Assembly (NCBI RefSeq): GCF_017353515.1
Contig: NZ_JAFMPY010000023.1
Span: 34,806-98,805 of the forward strand
DNA from: Jiella sonneratiae
GTDB taxonomy: Bacteria > Pseudomonadota > Alphaproteobacteria > Rhizobiales > Rhizobiaceae
Reading direction: 5' to 3'
Length of the DNA: 64,000 nucleotides
In this document: in pieces, positions 28,381 through 36,270 of the stretch
Layout: each line of letters starts with the position of its first letter
Numbering within the stretch: the stretch's first letter is position 1
The notes under the pieces: model-generated
What the model was told of the DNA's origin: nothing
The model's database searches: none
What the model saw: the letters and a program-made list of their open reading frames with translations, nothing else
Made by a program: the position numbers and the translations under genes

Positions 28381-28384
28381 GCCC

Positions 28385-28768
28385 ATGCCCAAGGGAATCG
28401 AGATCCGCGAGGCCCATTTTCCGGGCCGCGCTCCGATCGAGGCCTATGGCAATGGCGGCTTCCGCTTCGCCTCGATGTCGCATCGCGGCTCGATCCTCTG
28501 CCTGCCATCCGGCATCTACGGCTGGTCGGCCTCGATCGGCGAGCCGTTTTCCGGCGAGCGGCTCGACATGGTGTTCGAGGAGGAGATCAAGTTTCTCCTG
28601 TTCGGCACCGGCCCCGACATCCGGCGCCTGCCCGCGGGGCTGAGGGAGCGGATGAAGCGGGCGGGGATTTCCTGCGACCCGATGTCGACGGGCGCCGCCG
28701 TCAGGACCTTCAACGTCATGCTGTCGGAGGGCCGGCCTGTCGGCGCGGCCCTCGTCGCGGTGGACTGA
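28385..28768 (+). CDS. Mth938-like domain protein
   Basis: Protein of 127 residues in the Mth938 (DUF498/NDUFAF3-like) family: 'IEAYGNGGFRFASMSHRGSI', 'LLFGTGPDIRRLPAGLRERM', 'GISCDPMSTGAAVRTFNVML'. The human relative NDUFAF3 helps assemble respiratory complex I. The next gene resembles NDUFAF6, also a complex I assembly factor, which makes a joint role likely. The start at 28385 follows the secDF stop; an upstream ATG near 28365 would overlap secDF. This gene order after secDF is common in Hyphomicrobiales. Confidence 0.9.
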   Translation: MPKGIEIREAHFPGRAPIEAYGNGGFRFASMSHRGSILCLPSGIYGWSASIGEPFSGERLDMVFEEEIKFLLFGTGPDIRRLPAGLRERMKRAGISCDPMSTGAAVRTFNVMLSEGRPVGAALVAVD

Positions 28769-28905
28769 GCGCCGCCGCCTCAGGCGGATTGCCGGCTTCG
28801 CCACGGGCCGGACCGACGCGACAAACTATCGGCGAAACCGCTGCGGGAACCATTCGGGGCGATCGCCGGTCTTGTTCAGGCGACGAAACTCAGCGAGACG
28901 ACCGG

Positions 28906-29820
28906 ATGGCTGCGAGCGACCCTGATGCCTGCCGCAACATCGTCGAGACCGGCGATCCCGACCGGGCGCTGTCGCTCGCCTTCGCGCCGCCGGCCGCGCG
29001 CGCCGATCTCGCGGCTCTCTACGCCTTCAACGTCGAGGTCGCGCGGGTGCGCGACCAGGTCAGCCAACCGCTTCCCGGCGAGATCCGGCTGCAGTGGTGG
29101 CGCGACGCCATCGCCGCAACGGCACCGGGCACCGCCGGGGAGCCGTCGCCGAACACAGGCACAGGCACAGGCACAGAGACGGGCGGGCCGGGCGAAGTGC
29201 CGGGCGGCGGGGCGGCGGGCCATCCGGTGGCGAGCCGGCTGATCGAGGCCATCGCCCGGCACCGGCTGCCCGGCGCCGCCTTCGACCGCATGCTGGAAGC
29301 GCGGATCTTCGACCTCTACGACGATCCGATGCCGACGAGGCAGGACTTCGAGGCCTATGCCGGCGAGACAGCCTCGACGCTGATCGTGCTCGCCGCGACC
29401 ATCGTCTCGCGCGACGCGGCCGACGCGATCGCCGACGCCGCCGGCCACGCCGGGGTGGCCCAGACGGCGGCGGGCGTTCTGAGGCTCCTGCCGATCCACC
29501 GGGCGCGGCGGCAGGCATACGTCCCGGCCGACATCCTCGCCGCCGCCGGCTGCACCGCCGAACAGCTGATCGCCGGCGAGGAAGCGCCGTCGCTGCGGGC
29601 GGTGGGCGCGATGCTCGCCTTCGGCCGGGAACATGCGGGTGTGGCACGACGGCATCTCGAGGCGCTGCCGAAGGACCTCAGATCGGTCTTCCTGCCGGCG
29701 CTCCTTGCAACGCCATATTTCGACCGTATCGAACGAGCCGGCGCATCCGTTCTCCACACCGCTCCCGACCTCTCGGCGCCGCGTAAGGTCTTTTCCTTCT
29801 GGCGGGCGATGCGCCGCTGA
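28906..29820 (+). CDS. Squalene/phytoene synthase-like protein (NDUFAF6-like)
   Basis: Protein of 304 residues. 'ARADLAALYAFNVEVARVRD' and 'PLPGEIRLQWWRDAI' are the N-terminal block of the family, and later 'LPIHRARRQAYVPADIL' the C-terminal block. The Asp-rich catalytic pair of true synthases is not evident, so this is more likely the NDUFAF6-type group linked to complex I assembly. Residues 83-110 are a Gly/Thr/Pro-rich insertion encoded by a hexanucleotide repeat at 29155-29176. ATG at 28906 is chosen because the family starts shortly after; the open frame upstream from 28789 is low complexity. Confidence 0.82.
   Translation: MAASDPDACRNIVETGDPDRALSLAFAPPAARADLAALYAFNVEVARVRDQVSQPLPGEIRLQWWRDAIAATAPGTAGEPSPNTGTGTGTETGGPGEVPGGGAAGHPVASRLIEAIARHRLPGAAFDRMLEARIFDLYDDPMPTRQDFEAYAGETASTLIVLAATIVSRDAADAIADAAGHAGVAQTAAGVLRLLPIHRARRQAYVPADILAAAGCTAEQLIAGEEAPSLRAVGAMLAFGREHAGVARRHLEALPKDLRSVFLPALLATPYFDRIERAGASVLHTAPDLSAPRKVFSFWRAMRR
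29155..29176 (+). repeat. ACAGGC hexanucleotide repeat inside the squalene-synthase-like gene
   Basis: Three and two-thirds perfect copies of ACAGGC encode alternating Thr-Gly. Changes in copy number would keep the reading frame. It lies in a linker not present in typical family members. Confidence 0.85.
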
Positions 29821-29976
29821 GACCGCCGGCGAGCCGGCCGGACGATGGCGGGGAACGCCGGCCGCCCCGACGGCGGGCGGGCGGCCGGGGCGCTCGCATC
29901 GAAGGCGTGCCGTCCTTGCCGTCGCGCGGCAGCGGGGGACGATCCCGACAACGCCCGACAGGAGACCGATCGCGGC

Positions 29977-31815
29977 ATGCAGGAAGTGTCAGGGGAACCG
30001 CCGCGGCGGCGCTGGAGGGGCTGGTTCTCTCGTGCCGCCGCCTCGCTCGCCAGGGGTGCCGAGACCGCGATCCTGCGCTTTCCGGCCGGATCGCTCGCGA
30101 TTGTCGTCTTTTCCCTCGTCAGCAATCTCTCCGCCGCGGGATACGACATTCCCGATCGGCAGGGGCTCGTCTGGCTGCTCGGGGCCCTCTATGGCGGCGC
30201 CGCCGCTTCGGTCGCCGCGACGCTCGCGGCCGAGGCGCGGGGGTGGCCGCGGCTCTCGGCGCAGATCCTCGCCTTCGTGACGCTCGCCGTCGCCGCCGTG
30301 GCGATCTATTCCGGCGGCCGCAGCGACAGCCACCTGCCAGCACTCGCTGCCGCGCTGACCTTCGCGATCCCGCTCGTGCCCTATGTCGGCAGAGGCGGTC
30401 CAGCCCGCTTCTGGACCTTCAGCCTGTGGGCCGCCGTCGGCGCGACGCTCGGTTTCGTGTCGGTGCTGCTCTTCGTGCTCGGGCTCTCGGCGATCCTCGA
30501 AATGGTCCGCTACCTCTTCGAGGTGGGGCTGAGTTCGCAGGCCTACGAGCACATCTGGATCACCGCCTTCACCCTCGTCGGGCCGCTCTTTGCCATGGGG
30601 CGCCTGCCGCGCGACTTCGAGGAGCGGCCCGAGACCGGCTCCGACCGGCTGGTCGGCGGCGTGCGGCTGCTCGTCGACTGGGTGGCGGTGCCGCTGGCCC
30701 TCGCCACCGCCGCGATCCTGCATCTCTACGCCGCGAAGATCGCCGTCAGCGGCACGCTGCCGAAGAACGAGATCGGCTGGATCGTCACCTTCGACGCCCT
30801 GTTCGTCCTGTCGCTCAGGATCGCGGCGGCACCGTTTCTCGACGGCGGTCCGCCGCCGACGCGCCTGTTCGCCCGGCTCTGGCCGTTTCTCCTTGGCGTG
30901 CCGCTGGTGCTCGCGGCGATCGGCATCGGCATCCGGATAAATGCCGAGGGCGTCACCATCGAGCGCTACTACGTCGCCCTCGCGATTCTCGCCGCGGCTC
31001 TCGTCCTATCGAGCCAGGCGCTGCCCCGGGCACGGGGAGACATCCGCGTCATGGCGGCGATCCCGGTGGTGCTGCTGGCGTTGTCGGCCTTCGGCCCCCT
31101 GGGGGCCGCGGGCGTGACGGCGCGGAGCCAGGTGGCGCGGATCGTTGCCGAGTTCGGCTCCCGCGTGCCGGGTTCCGACGTGATCGCGGTGCGCCAGATG
31201 GATCGTCGCAGCGAGGATCGGACGCGCCTGCGTTCCCGCCTCTATGCGCTCGACGAGGCAGGCCGCCTCGGCGATCTTAAGCCCTATCTCGATCCGGAAC
31301 TCGCCGAGCGGCTGGACGCCGCGCTGCGAAGCGAACCGGATCGTGCCGTCGAGGTGGTCTCGACCGGCGTCGGGGCGGGTCTCACGGACTGGGCGGACGT
31401 CGCCGCGCGCGGCTTCACGGCCTTGAAGCCGGCCGAGATCGACGTCGGCGGATATGATCGGGCGCTGCTCGACCGGCGGGCGCTGCCGCGCCAGGGCGGC
31501 GAGCCGGTGACGGGTGACGGAGCCGGCGGCGCGGCAGGTGATCCGGGCGGTGTCGGCCTGTCCCTCGTCAAGACGGATCTCGTCGTCCGGCGCGGCGGCA
31601 TCGAGGACCGCTTCCCGCTCGGCGCAGCGATCGACCGGCTGCCGGGCTCGATCTTCGAGGCCCAGCCGCAGGACGTCGCCATGCCGGTGGTCGAGGCGAC
31701 GAGCGAGGCGGGCCGGCATCTGCGTCTTGCGGTCCGCCGCCTGACCCAGAGCGAGGACGGCTCGCTCACCTATCTCCAGTTCGACCTCTTCCTGCGCGCC
31801 GCCGACTGGCAATGA
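29977..31815 (+). CDS. DUF4153 membrane protein
   Basis: Protein of 612 residues with about 12 membrane helices in the first 400 residues and a C-terminal domain of about 200 residues outside the membrane. 'PKNEIGWIVTFDALFVLSLR' and 'RARGDIRVMAAIPVVLLALS' belong to the DUF4153 pattern. Function is unknown. ATG at 29977 is preferred, with GGAGA 11 bases upstream; ATG at 29845 is also in frame and would add 44 residues of low complexity. It follows the preceding gene by 156 bp on the same strand, and ends 30 bp from trmFO, which runs the opposite way. Confidence 0.8.
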   Translation: MQEVSGEPPRRRWRGWFSRAAASLARGAETAILRFPAGSLAIVVFSLVSNLSAAGYDIPDRQGLVWLLGALYGGAAASVAATLAAEARGWPRLSAQILAFVTLAVAAVAIYSGGRSDSHLPALAAALTFAIPLVPYVGRGGPARFWTFSLWAAVGATLGFVSVLLFVLGLSAILEMVRYLFEVGLSSQAYEHIWITAFTLVGPLFAMGRLPRDFEERPETGSDRLVGGVRLLVDWVAVPLALATAAILHLYAAKIAVSGTLPKNEIGWIVTFDALFVLSLRIAAAPFLDGGPPPTRLFARLWPFLLGVPLVLAAIGIGIRINAEGVTIERYYVALAILAAALVLSSQALPRARGDIRVMAAIPVVLLALSAFGPLGAAGVTARSQVARIVAEFGSRVPGSDVIAVRQMDRRSEDRTRLRSRLYALDEAGRLGDLKPYLDPELAERLDAALRSEPDRAVEVVSTGVGAGLTDWADVAARGFTALKPAEIDVGGYDRALLDRRALPRQGGEPVTGDGAGGAAGDPGGVGLSLVKTDLVVRRGGIEDRFPLGAAIDRLPGSIFEAQPQDVAMPVVEATSEAGRHLRLAVRRLTQSEDGSLTYLQFDLFLRAADWQ

Positions 31816-31845
31816 CCTGCCGGCGGCCCGCGCCGGAGCGGCGGC

Positions 31846-33270
31846 CTATTCGGCGGCGAGCGCCGTGTCCGGCGCGCGCTCCAGCCATGCGGCGAAGTCG
31901 GCGAGCGCCCGGCGGCACAGGGCGCTTTTCTTCGCCGCGGCCTTTTCCTTGCCGCGGAACCGCTTCTGGCCCTCCGGCTTCTGGATGGCGCCCGGCTCGA
32001 GGGGCGCGAACAGGCCGAAATTGACGTTCATCGGCTGGAAGGAGCGCTTGCCGCCATCCTCCTCATGGGCGAGGTGGCCGCCGGTAATGTGGGCGAGCAG
32101 CGCGCCCGTCGCCGTCGTGTCCGGCGGGGCGTGAAGCGTCCTTCCCCGGCGCTCGGCGCTGGTGAAGCGCCCGGCCATCAGCCCGACGGCGGCCGATTCG
32201 ACATAGCCCTCGCAGCCGGTGATCTGGCCGGCGAAGCGCAGATGCGGCCGCGCCCTGAGCCGAAGGGTCGGATCGAGCAGCACCGGCGAGTTCAGATAGG
32301 TGTTGCGGTGGAGGCCGCCGAGCCGCGCGAATTCGGCGTTTTCCAGGCCCGGGATCATCCGGAAGATGTCGGCCTGCGCGCCGTAGCGCAGCTTCGTCTG
32401 AAAGCCGACCATGTTGTAGAGCGTGCCGAGGGCATTGTCCTGGCGAAGCTGCACGACGGCGTAGGGCTTGACGTCAGGCTGATGCGCATTGGTGAGGCCC
32501 ATCGGCTTCATCGGGCCGTGGCGCAGCGTCTCGGGCCCGCGCTCGGCCATCACCTCGATCGGCAGGCAGCCGTCGAAATAGGGCGTGCCTTCCCATTCCT
32601 TGAATTCCGTCCGGTCGCCCTCGGCGAGGGCGGCGACGAAGCGCTCGTAGGTCTCGCGGTCGAGCGGGCAGTTGACGTAGTCCTTGCCGGTGCCGCCGGG
32701 GCCGACCTTGTCGTAGCGCGACTGGAACCACGCCTTGTCCATGTCGATCGAATCGAAATGCACGATCGGTGCGATCGCGTCGAAGAAGGCGAGGGCGTCG
32801 GCGCCGGTCGCCGCACGGATCGCCTCGGCGAGCGAGGGGGCGGTCAGCGGGCCGGTGGCGACGATGGTTGTGCCCCACTCCTGCGGCGGCAGGCCTTCGA
32901 CCTCGCCCCGCTCGATCGTGGCCAGCGGATGCTCGGCGAGCGCCTGGGAGACGGCGGCGGAAAAGCCCTCGCGGTCGACGGCCAGCGCCCCGCCGGCCGG
33001 CACCTGGTGCCGGTCGGCGGTCGCCATGATCAGCGAGCCGGCGAGGCGCATCTCGGCGTGCAGGACGCCGACGGCATTCGCCGTCGCGTCGTCCGAGCGA
33101 AAGGAGTTCGAGCAGACGAGCTCGGCGAGCCCGTCGGTCTTGTGGGCCTCGGTGCCGCGCACCGGGCGCATTTCGTGAAGGATGACGGGCAGGCCGGCCT
33201 GGGCGATCTGCCAGGCGGCTTCGGAACCGGCAAGGCCGCCGCCGACGACGTGGATGGGTGCTTCTGACAT
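31846..33270 (-). CDS. trmFO: Methylenetetrahydrofolate--tRNA-(uracil-54-C5)-methyltransferase
   Basis: FAD- and folate-dependent enzyme that makes ribothymidine at position 54 in the T loop of tRNA. The 474-residue length fits the family. The FAD-binding motif is '[15 protein letters not shown]' (8-22), followed by the family signature '[17 protein letters not shown]' with the reactive cysteine region. 'NVNFGLF' near the end is conserved. The ATG at 33270 is well placed. Many proteobacteria use TrmA instead, so presence here agrees with the alphaproteobacterial assignment. It is convergent with the DUF4153 gene. Confidence 0.96.
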   Translation of the reverse strand: MSEAPIHVVGGGLAGSEAAWQIAQAGLPVILHEMRPVRGTEAHKTDGLAELVCSNSFRSDDATANAVGVLHAEMRLAGSLIMATADRHQVPAGGALAVDREGFSAAVSQALAEHPLATIERGEVEGLPPQEWGTTIVATGPLTAPSLAEAIRAATGADALAFFDAIAPIVHFDSIDMDKAWFQSRYDKVGPGGTGKDYVNCPLDRETYERFVAALAEGDRTEFKEWEGTPYFDGCLPIEVMAERGPETLRHGPMKPMGLTNAHQPDVKPYAVVQLRQDNALGTLYNMVGFQTKLRYGAQADIFRMIPGLENAEFARLGGLHRNTYLNSPVLLDPTLRLRARPHLRFAGQITGCEGYVESAAVGLMAGRFTSAERRGRTLHAPPDTTATGALLAHITGGHLAHEEDGGKRSFQPMNVNFGLFAPLEPGAIQKPEGQKRFRGKEKAAAKKSALCRRALADFAAWLERAPDTALAAE

Positions 33271-33466
33271 GCCGCCTGTCTACCGCATCGGCCGCACAAT
33301 CGGAATCGGTTTTCAAAAAGGGCGGTGCGTCGGGGCAAAAAGGCAGGGCGACGCGGAGGACCACAGGGCCGAGGCGGCCGTTCCTCGCATGCGGTGCGGC
33401 CGACAAAGGCGGCCGAGGCGGGAAACACCGCCGCTGCTTGGTGAAATCGGCTTTGGAAACGACGAA

Positions 33467-33613
33467 GCCCGCCGGAGGGAGGATCCGGCGGGCTGCATTG
33501 GATGGTCTGCCGGTTGGGAGGAGGTTGGCAGACCGTTTTCCGCCTTGGCCTGGGAGGAGGATGGCCTTGGCGAAACCCTGAAACTTACTTGTCCTCCGAA
33601 GGGTCCGGAATGA
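33467..33613 (-). ncRNA. CcsR/cuckoo-like anti-Shine-Dalgarno RNA, unit III (distal)
   Basis: On the minus strand the unit has three hairpins in order. Hairpin 1 (33541-33572) pairs CGCC/GGCG and GGCC/GGCC and shows CCTCCTCCC in the loop. Hairpin 2 (33504-33534) has an 8-bp stem GGTCTGCC/GGCAGACC and again CCTCCTCCC. Hairpin 3 (33467-33493) has a 10-bp stem GCCCGCCGGA/TCCGGCGGGC with TCCTCCC in the loop and acts as a likely terminator, though the following T-run is weak. The 5' end is unknown; the interval includes the spacer. Confidence 0.75.
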
Positions 33614-33760
33614 GCCCGCCGGAGGGAGGATCCGGCGGGCTGCATTGGATGGTCTGCCGGTTGGGAGGAGGTTGGCAGACCGTTTTCCGCCTTGGCCTGG
33701 GAGGAGGATGGCCTTGGCGAAACCCTGAAACTTTCTTGTCCTCCGAAGTGCCCCGAATGC
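33614..33760 (-). ncRNA. CcsR/cuckoo-like anti-Shine-Dalgarno RNA, unit II
   Basis: Same three-hairpin layout as unit III shifted by 147 bp: hairpin 1 at 33688-33719, hairpin 2 at 33651-33681, terminator-like hairpin at 33614-33640. Loops again carry CCTCCTCCC, CCTCCTCCC and TCCTCCC. The spacer between units carries TTCGGAGGAC on the minus strand, which could itself pair with a CCTCC loop. Confidence 0.75.
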
Positions 33761-33870
33761 GCCCGCCGGAGGGAGGATCCGGCGGGCTGCATCGGATGGT
33801 CTGCCGGTTGGGAGGAGGTTGGCAGACCGTTTCCCGCCTTGGCCTGGGAGGAGGATGGCCGCGGCGGAAT
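33761..33870 (-). ncRNA. CcsR/cuckoo-like anti-Shine-Dalgarno RNA, unit I (next to DUF1127)
   Basis: Hairpin 1 (33835-33866) differs slightly in its 5' arm (CGCCGCGGCC instead of CGCCAAGGCC) but keeps the pairing and the CCTCCTCCC loop. Hairpin 2 is at 33798-33828 and the terminator-like hairpin at 33761-33787. It begins ten bases after the DUF1127 stop codon, so it lacks the spacer of the other units and is probably cut from the mRNA 3' end. Confidence 0.75.
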
Positions 33871-33879
33871 GCGAAGAAC

Positions 33880-34023
33880 TCAGATGACGGTGCGGCGGGC
33901 GACGGCCGGGATGTCGGTGCGGGCGATGCCGAGGTCGGCGAGTTCGCGCTGCGACAGACGGTTCAGCTCGGAGACGGTCTCGCGGTAGCGGCGCCAGTTC
34001 TGGTATGAGCGGACAAGGTTCAT
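33880..34023 (-). CDS. DUF1127 small arginine-rich protein (CcaF1-like)
   Basis: Protein of 47 residues: 'MNLVRSYQNWRRYRETVSEL', then the DUF1127 core 'NRLSQRELADLGIARTDI' and a basic end. The ATG at 34023 has a perfect AAGGAGGT at 34029-34036. DUF1127 proteins bind RNA in cases tested; in Rhodobacter the family member CcaF1 sits directly before the CcsR RNAs and affects their maturation. The same arrangement is seen here with three RNA units downstream. The loops of those RNAs are complementary to this gene's own Shine-Dalgarno, so feedback is possible (inference). Confidence 0.93.
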   Translation of the reverse strand: MNLVRSYQNWRRYRETVSELNRLSQRELADLGIARTDIPAVARRTVI

Positions 34024-34432
34024 GACGAACCTCCTTTCGATAATTTCGCTTCAGCCTCTGGGGACGGCGCCGTGGCGCCCGCCCTCTGTTGAGTTGCAAA
34101 GTATGCCCGCCCGGCCTCTGCCGGTAGAGGCCGGGCTGCATGGCTGCAATGCGGATTGTGCATCGCAACATAAATTGGAATTCTCCGAGGAAATCCAGAT
34201 GGTTGGCCCCCATGAGCCGACGCGGTGGACGGCCGGTCGGTAAGCAATAAGTCACGAAACCTGCCTTATGCTGGGGGCGGTGCCCGCGGTCCGTCGCCGC
34301 CGCCGGCTGTCCGGCCGGCGCCGCGAGAACGCGGAAAACGCCGTCGGAACCCGGCGGTTTTGCCCCTTTCGTGCCAGGATGGCCGGTGATATAGAGGCGC
34401 GCGCTTCGTGACGTCCGCGGCTGACGCGCCTC
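34024..34432 (-). promoter_or_regulatory. Region between DUF1127 and tRNA-Leu, with a strong hairpin
   Basis: About 400 bp without a gene; it holds the promoters of two divergent transcripts. A perfect 11-bp stem, GCCCGGCCTCT (34109-34119) with AGAGGCCGGGC (34126-34136), lies 70-110 bases before the DUF1127 ATG and may shape its 5' leader. On the plus strand a -10-like TATAGA at 34390-34395 precedes tRNA-Leu by about 40 bases. No heat-shock or general-stress promoter consensus was found by eye for DUF1127. Confidence 0.45.
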
Positions 34433-34517
34433 GCGGGTGTGGCGGAATTGGCAGACGCACTTGGTTTAGGTCCAAGCGCCGAGAGGCATGGGGGTTCAAG
34501 TCCCTCCACCCGCACCA
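34433..34517 (+). tRNA. tRNA-Leu (anticodon TAG)
   Basis: 85 nt with CCA encoded. The acceptor stem pairs GCGGGTG (34433-34439) with CACCCGC (34507-34513). The anticodon loop TTTAGGT lies in stem CTTGG/CCAAG and gives anticodon TAG. The T loop is GGTTCAAGTC, and a long variable arm is present, as expected for leucine tRNA. Confidence 0.97.
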
Positions 34518-34609
34518 TTTGCCGAATTCAACGAGATTGCGCTCGGCCAGGCCTTCGATCGATGCGGGCCGGCCCGTGCAGCACAACAGGATCGAGAAGG
34601 TAGTTCAGA

Positions 34610-35974
34610 ATGCAGGTTACGGAGACCAAGGCCGAGGGCCTGAAGCGCGAGATCGAGATTGTCGTGCCCGCCTCGGACCTTGAGGCGCGCCTTCAGACCC
34701 GCCTCTTCGAGGCCAAGGACAGGGTGCAGCTGAAGGGTTTCCGGCCGGGCAAGGTCCCCGTCTCCCATCTGCGCAAGATGTACGGCAAGTCGCTGATGGC
34801 CGAGATCGTCAACCAGATCCTGACCGAGACGCCCAACTCGATCATCGCCGACCGCAAGGAGCGCGCCGCGATGCGCCCCGAGATCGCGATGACCGAGGAC
34901 GAGAAGGAGGCCGACAAGGTCCTCAGCGGCGAGAGCGATTTCAAGTTCACCCTTTCCTACGAGACGCTGCCGGACTTCGACCTGAAGGACACGAGCGGCA
35001 TCAAGATCGAGCGGCCGATCGTCGAGGTCTCCGACGCTGAGGTCGACGAGCAGGTCGAGCGGATCGCCGAGAACGCCCGCACCTACGAGGAAAAGGACGG
35101 CGCCGCCGAGAAGGGCGACAAGGTCACGATCGATTTCGTCGGCAAGATCGACGGCGAGGCCTTCGAGGGCGGTACGGCGGAAGCTGCCGACCTCGTCATC
35201 GGCTCGGGCCGGTTCATCCCGGGCTTCGAGGACCAGCTCGTCGGCGCCAAGGCCGGCGAGGAGAAGACGGTCGACGTGTCGTTCCCCGATGACTACGGCG
35301 CCGAGCATCTGGCCGGCAAGGCCGCGAGTTTCGACGTCACGGTGAAGGCGGTGCAGGCGCCGGCCGACACCGCCATCGACGACGAGATGGCGAAGAAGCT
35401 CGGGCTGGAATCCCTCGACAAGCTCAAGGAGATCGTCCGCGACCAGATCCAGAGCCAGTACGGCATGGCGACCCGCCAAAAGGTCAAGCGCCAGCTGCTC
35501 GACGCGCTCGACAAGGAATACGATTTCGCGCTTCCCGAGAAGCTGGTCGAGGCCGAGTTCACCAACATCTGGAACCAGGTCCAGCGCGAGCTGACCGAGA
35601 ACAACAAGACCTTCGAGGACGAGGATACGACGGAGGAGAAGGCGCGCACCGACTATCGCAAGCTCGCCGAGCGCCGCGTCCGCCTCGGCCTCGTCCTGTC
35701 CGAGATCGGCGAAAAGGCCGGCGTCGAGGTCGGCGAGGACGAAATGCAGCGGGCGCTGTTCGAGCAGATGCGCCGCTACCCCGGGCAGGAGCAGGAAATC
35801 CTCAAGATGTTCCAGGAGAACCCCGAGGCGATCCAGAGCATCCGCGCGCCGCTCTACGAGGAGAAGGTCGTCGACCATCTGCTCGGCCAGGTCGAGGTGA
35901 CCGACAAGACCGTCACCAAGGAAGAGCTGATGGCCGAGGACGAGGCCGAGGCGGAGGCAACGGACGAGGCGTGA
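34610..35974 (+). CDS. tig: Trigger factor
   Basis: Ribosome-bound chaperone and prolyl isomerase of 454 residues. The N-terminal ribosome-binding part contains '[16 protein letters not shown]', close to the GFRxGKxP ribosome signature. The FKBP-type domain is at about 160-250 ('[20 protein letters not shown]'), and the C-terminal arms follow to a Glu/Ala-rich tail. ATG at 34610 has AGAAGG upstream. The gene comes 92 bp after tRNA-Leu and before the MscS and clpP genes, so this region groups folding and proteolysis functions, as in many Alphaproteobacteria. Confidence 0.96.
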   Translation: MQVTETKAEGLKREIEIVVPASDLEARLQTRLFEAKDRVQLKGFRPGKVPVSHLRKMYGKSLMAEIVNQILTETPNSIIADRKERAAMRPEIAMTEDEKEADKVLSGESDFKFTLSYETLPDFDLKDTSGIKIERPIVEVSDAEVDEQVERIAENARTYEEKDGAAEKGDKVTIDFVGKIDGEAFEGGTAEAADLVIGSGRFIPGFEDQLVGAKAGEEKTVDVSFPDDYGAEHLAGKAASFDVTVKAVQAPADTAIDDEMAKKLGLESLDKLKEIVRDQIQSQYGMATRQKVKRQLLDALDKEYDFALPEKLVEAEFTNIWNQVQRELTENNKTFEDEDTTEEKARTDYRKLAERRVRLGLVLSEIGEKAGVEVGEDEMQRALFEQMRRYPGQEQEILKMFQENPEAIQSIRAPLYEEKVVDHLLGQVEVTDKTVTKEELMAEDEAEAEATDEA

Positions 35975-36083
35975 CGTTCCGGCGCGCCTGACGCCGCGAC
36001 CGGCCCGCGCCCGAGCGGGCCGGGTCCCGGAACGGGGGCGCGCCGATCCGGCATCGCGCTGTCCGGACGCTGACAATATCCGA

Positions 36084-36111
36084 GGGCCGGCTCATCCCGG
36101 CCCTTTTTCTT
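36084..36111 (+). terminator. Rho-independent terminator after trigger factor
   Basis: GGGCCGG (36084-36090) pairs with CCGGCCC (36097-36103), followed by TTTTTCTTT. A first GC hairpin without T-run lies upstream at 36002-36021. Confidence 0.85.
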
Positions 36112-36270
36112 TGGCGATCGGCGAGGCTGCCCCACTGTCGTCAAAGGCGTCGGCGATAGGCGGCGTCCTCGACCGCCCTCGCTTGGCGAGCGCCACATGC
36201 CGGACGGCCCCGAATGCCGCATGGCCGTTGCGCATCCGATCAGCCCCTTCGAGAAGACTTCCCGAGACCC

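Larger units (their letters stand above)
33467..33866 (-). repeat. 147-bp tandem repeat array, about 2.7 copies
   Basis: The motif GCCCGCCGGAGGGAGGATCC recurs at 33467, 33614 and 33761, spaced exactly 147 bp. The first two full units differ at about five positions, all within the last third, and the third is truncated after about 105 bp. The repeats underlie the three small-RNA units listed below. Because 147 is divisible by three, long shadow frames run through on both strands. Confidence 0.95.

Noticed and set aside
25654..28392. A 912-residue frame opposite secDF
   Set aside because: Full antisense shadow; Asp/His/Arg-rich, no domain and no binding site.
33467..33866. CRISPR array
   Set aside because: Repeats are 147 bp, contiguous and without unique spacers; no cas genes nearby.
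33313..34008. Repeat-containing frames with a 49-residue period on both strands
   Set aside because: The period comes from the 147-bp RNA repeats, which is divisible by three; no start site and the structured RNA explains the sequence better.
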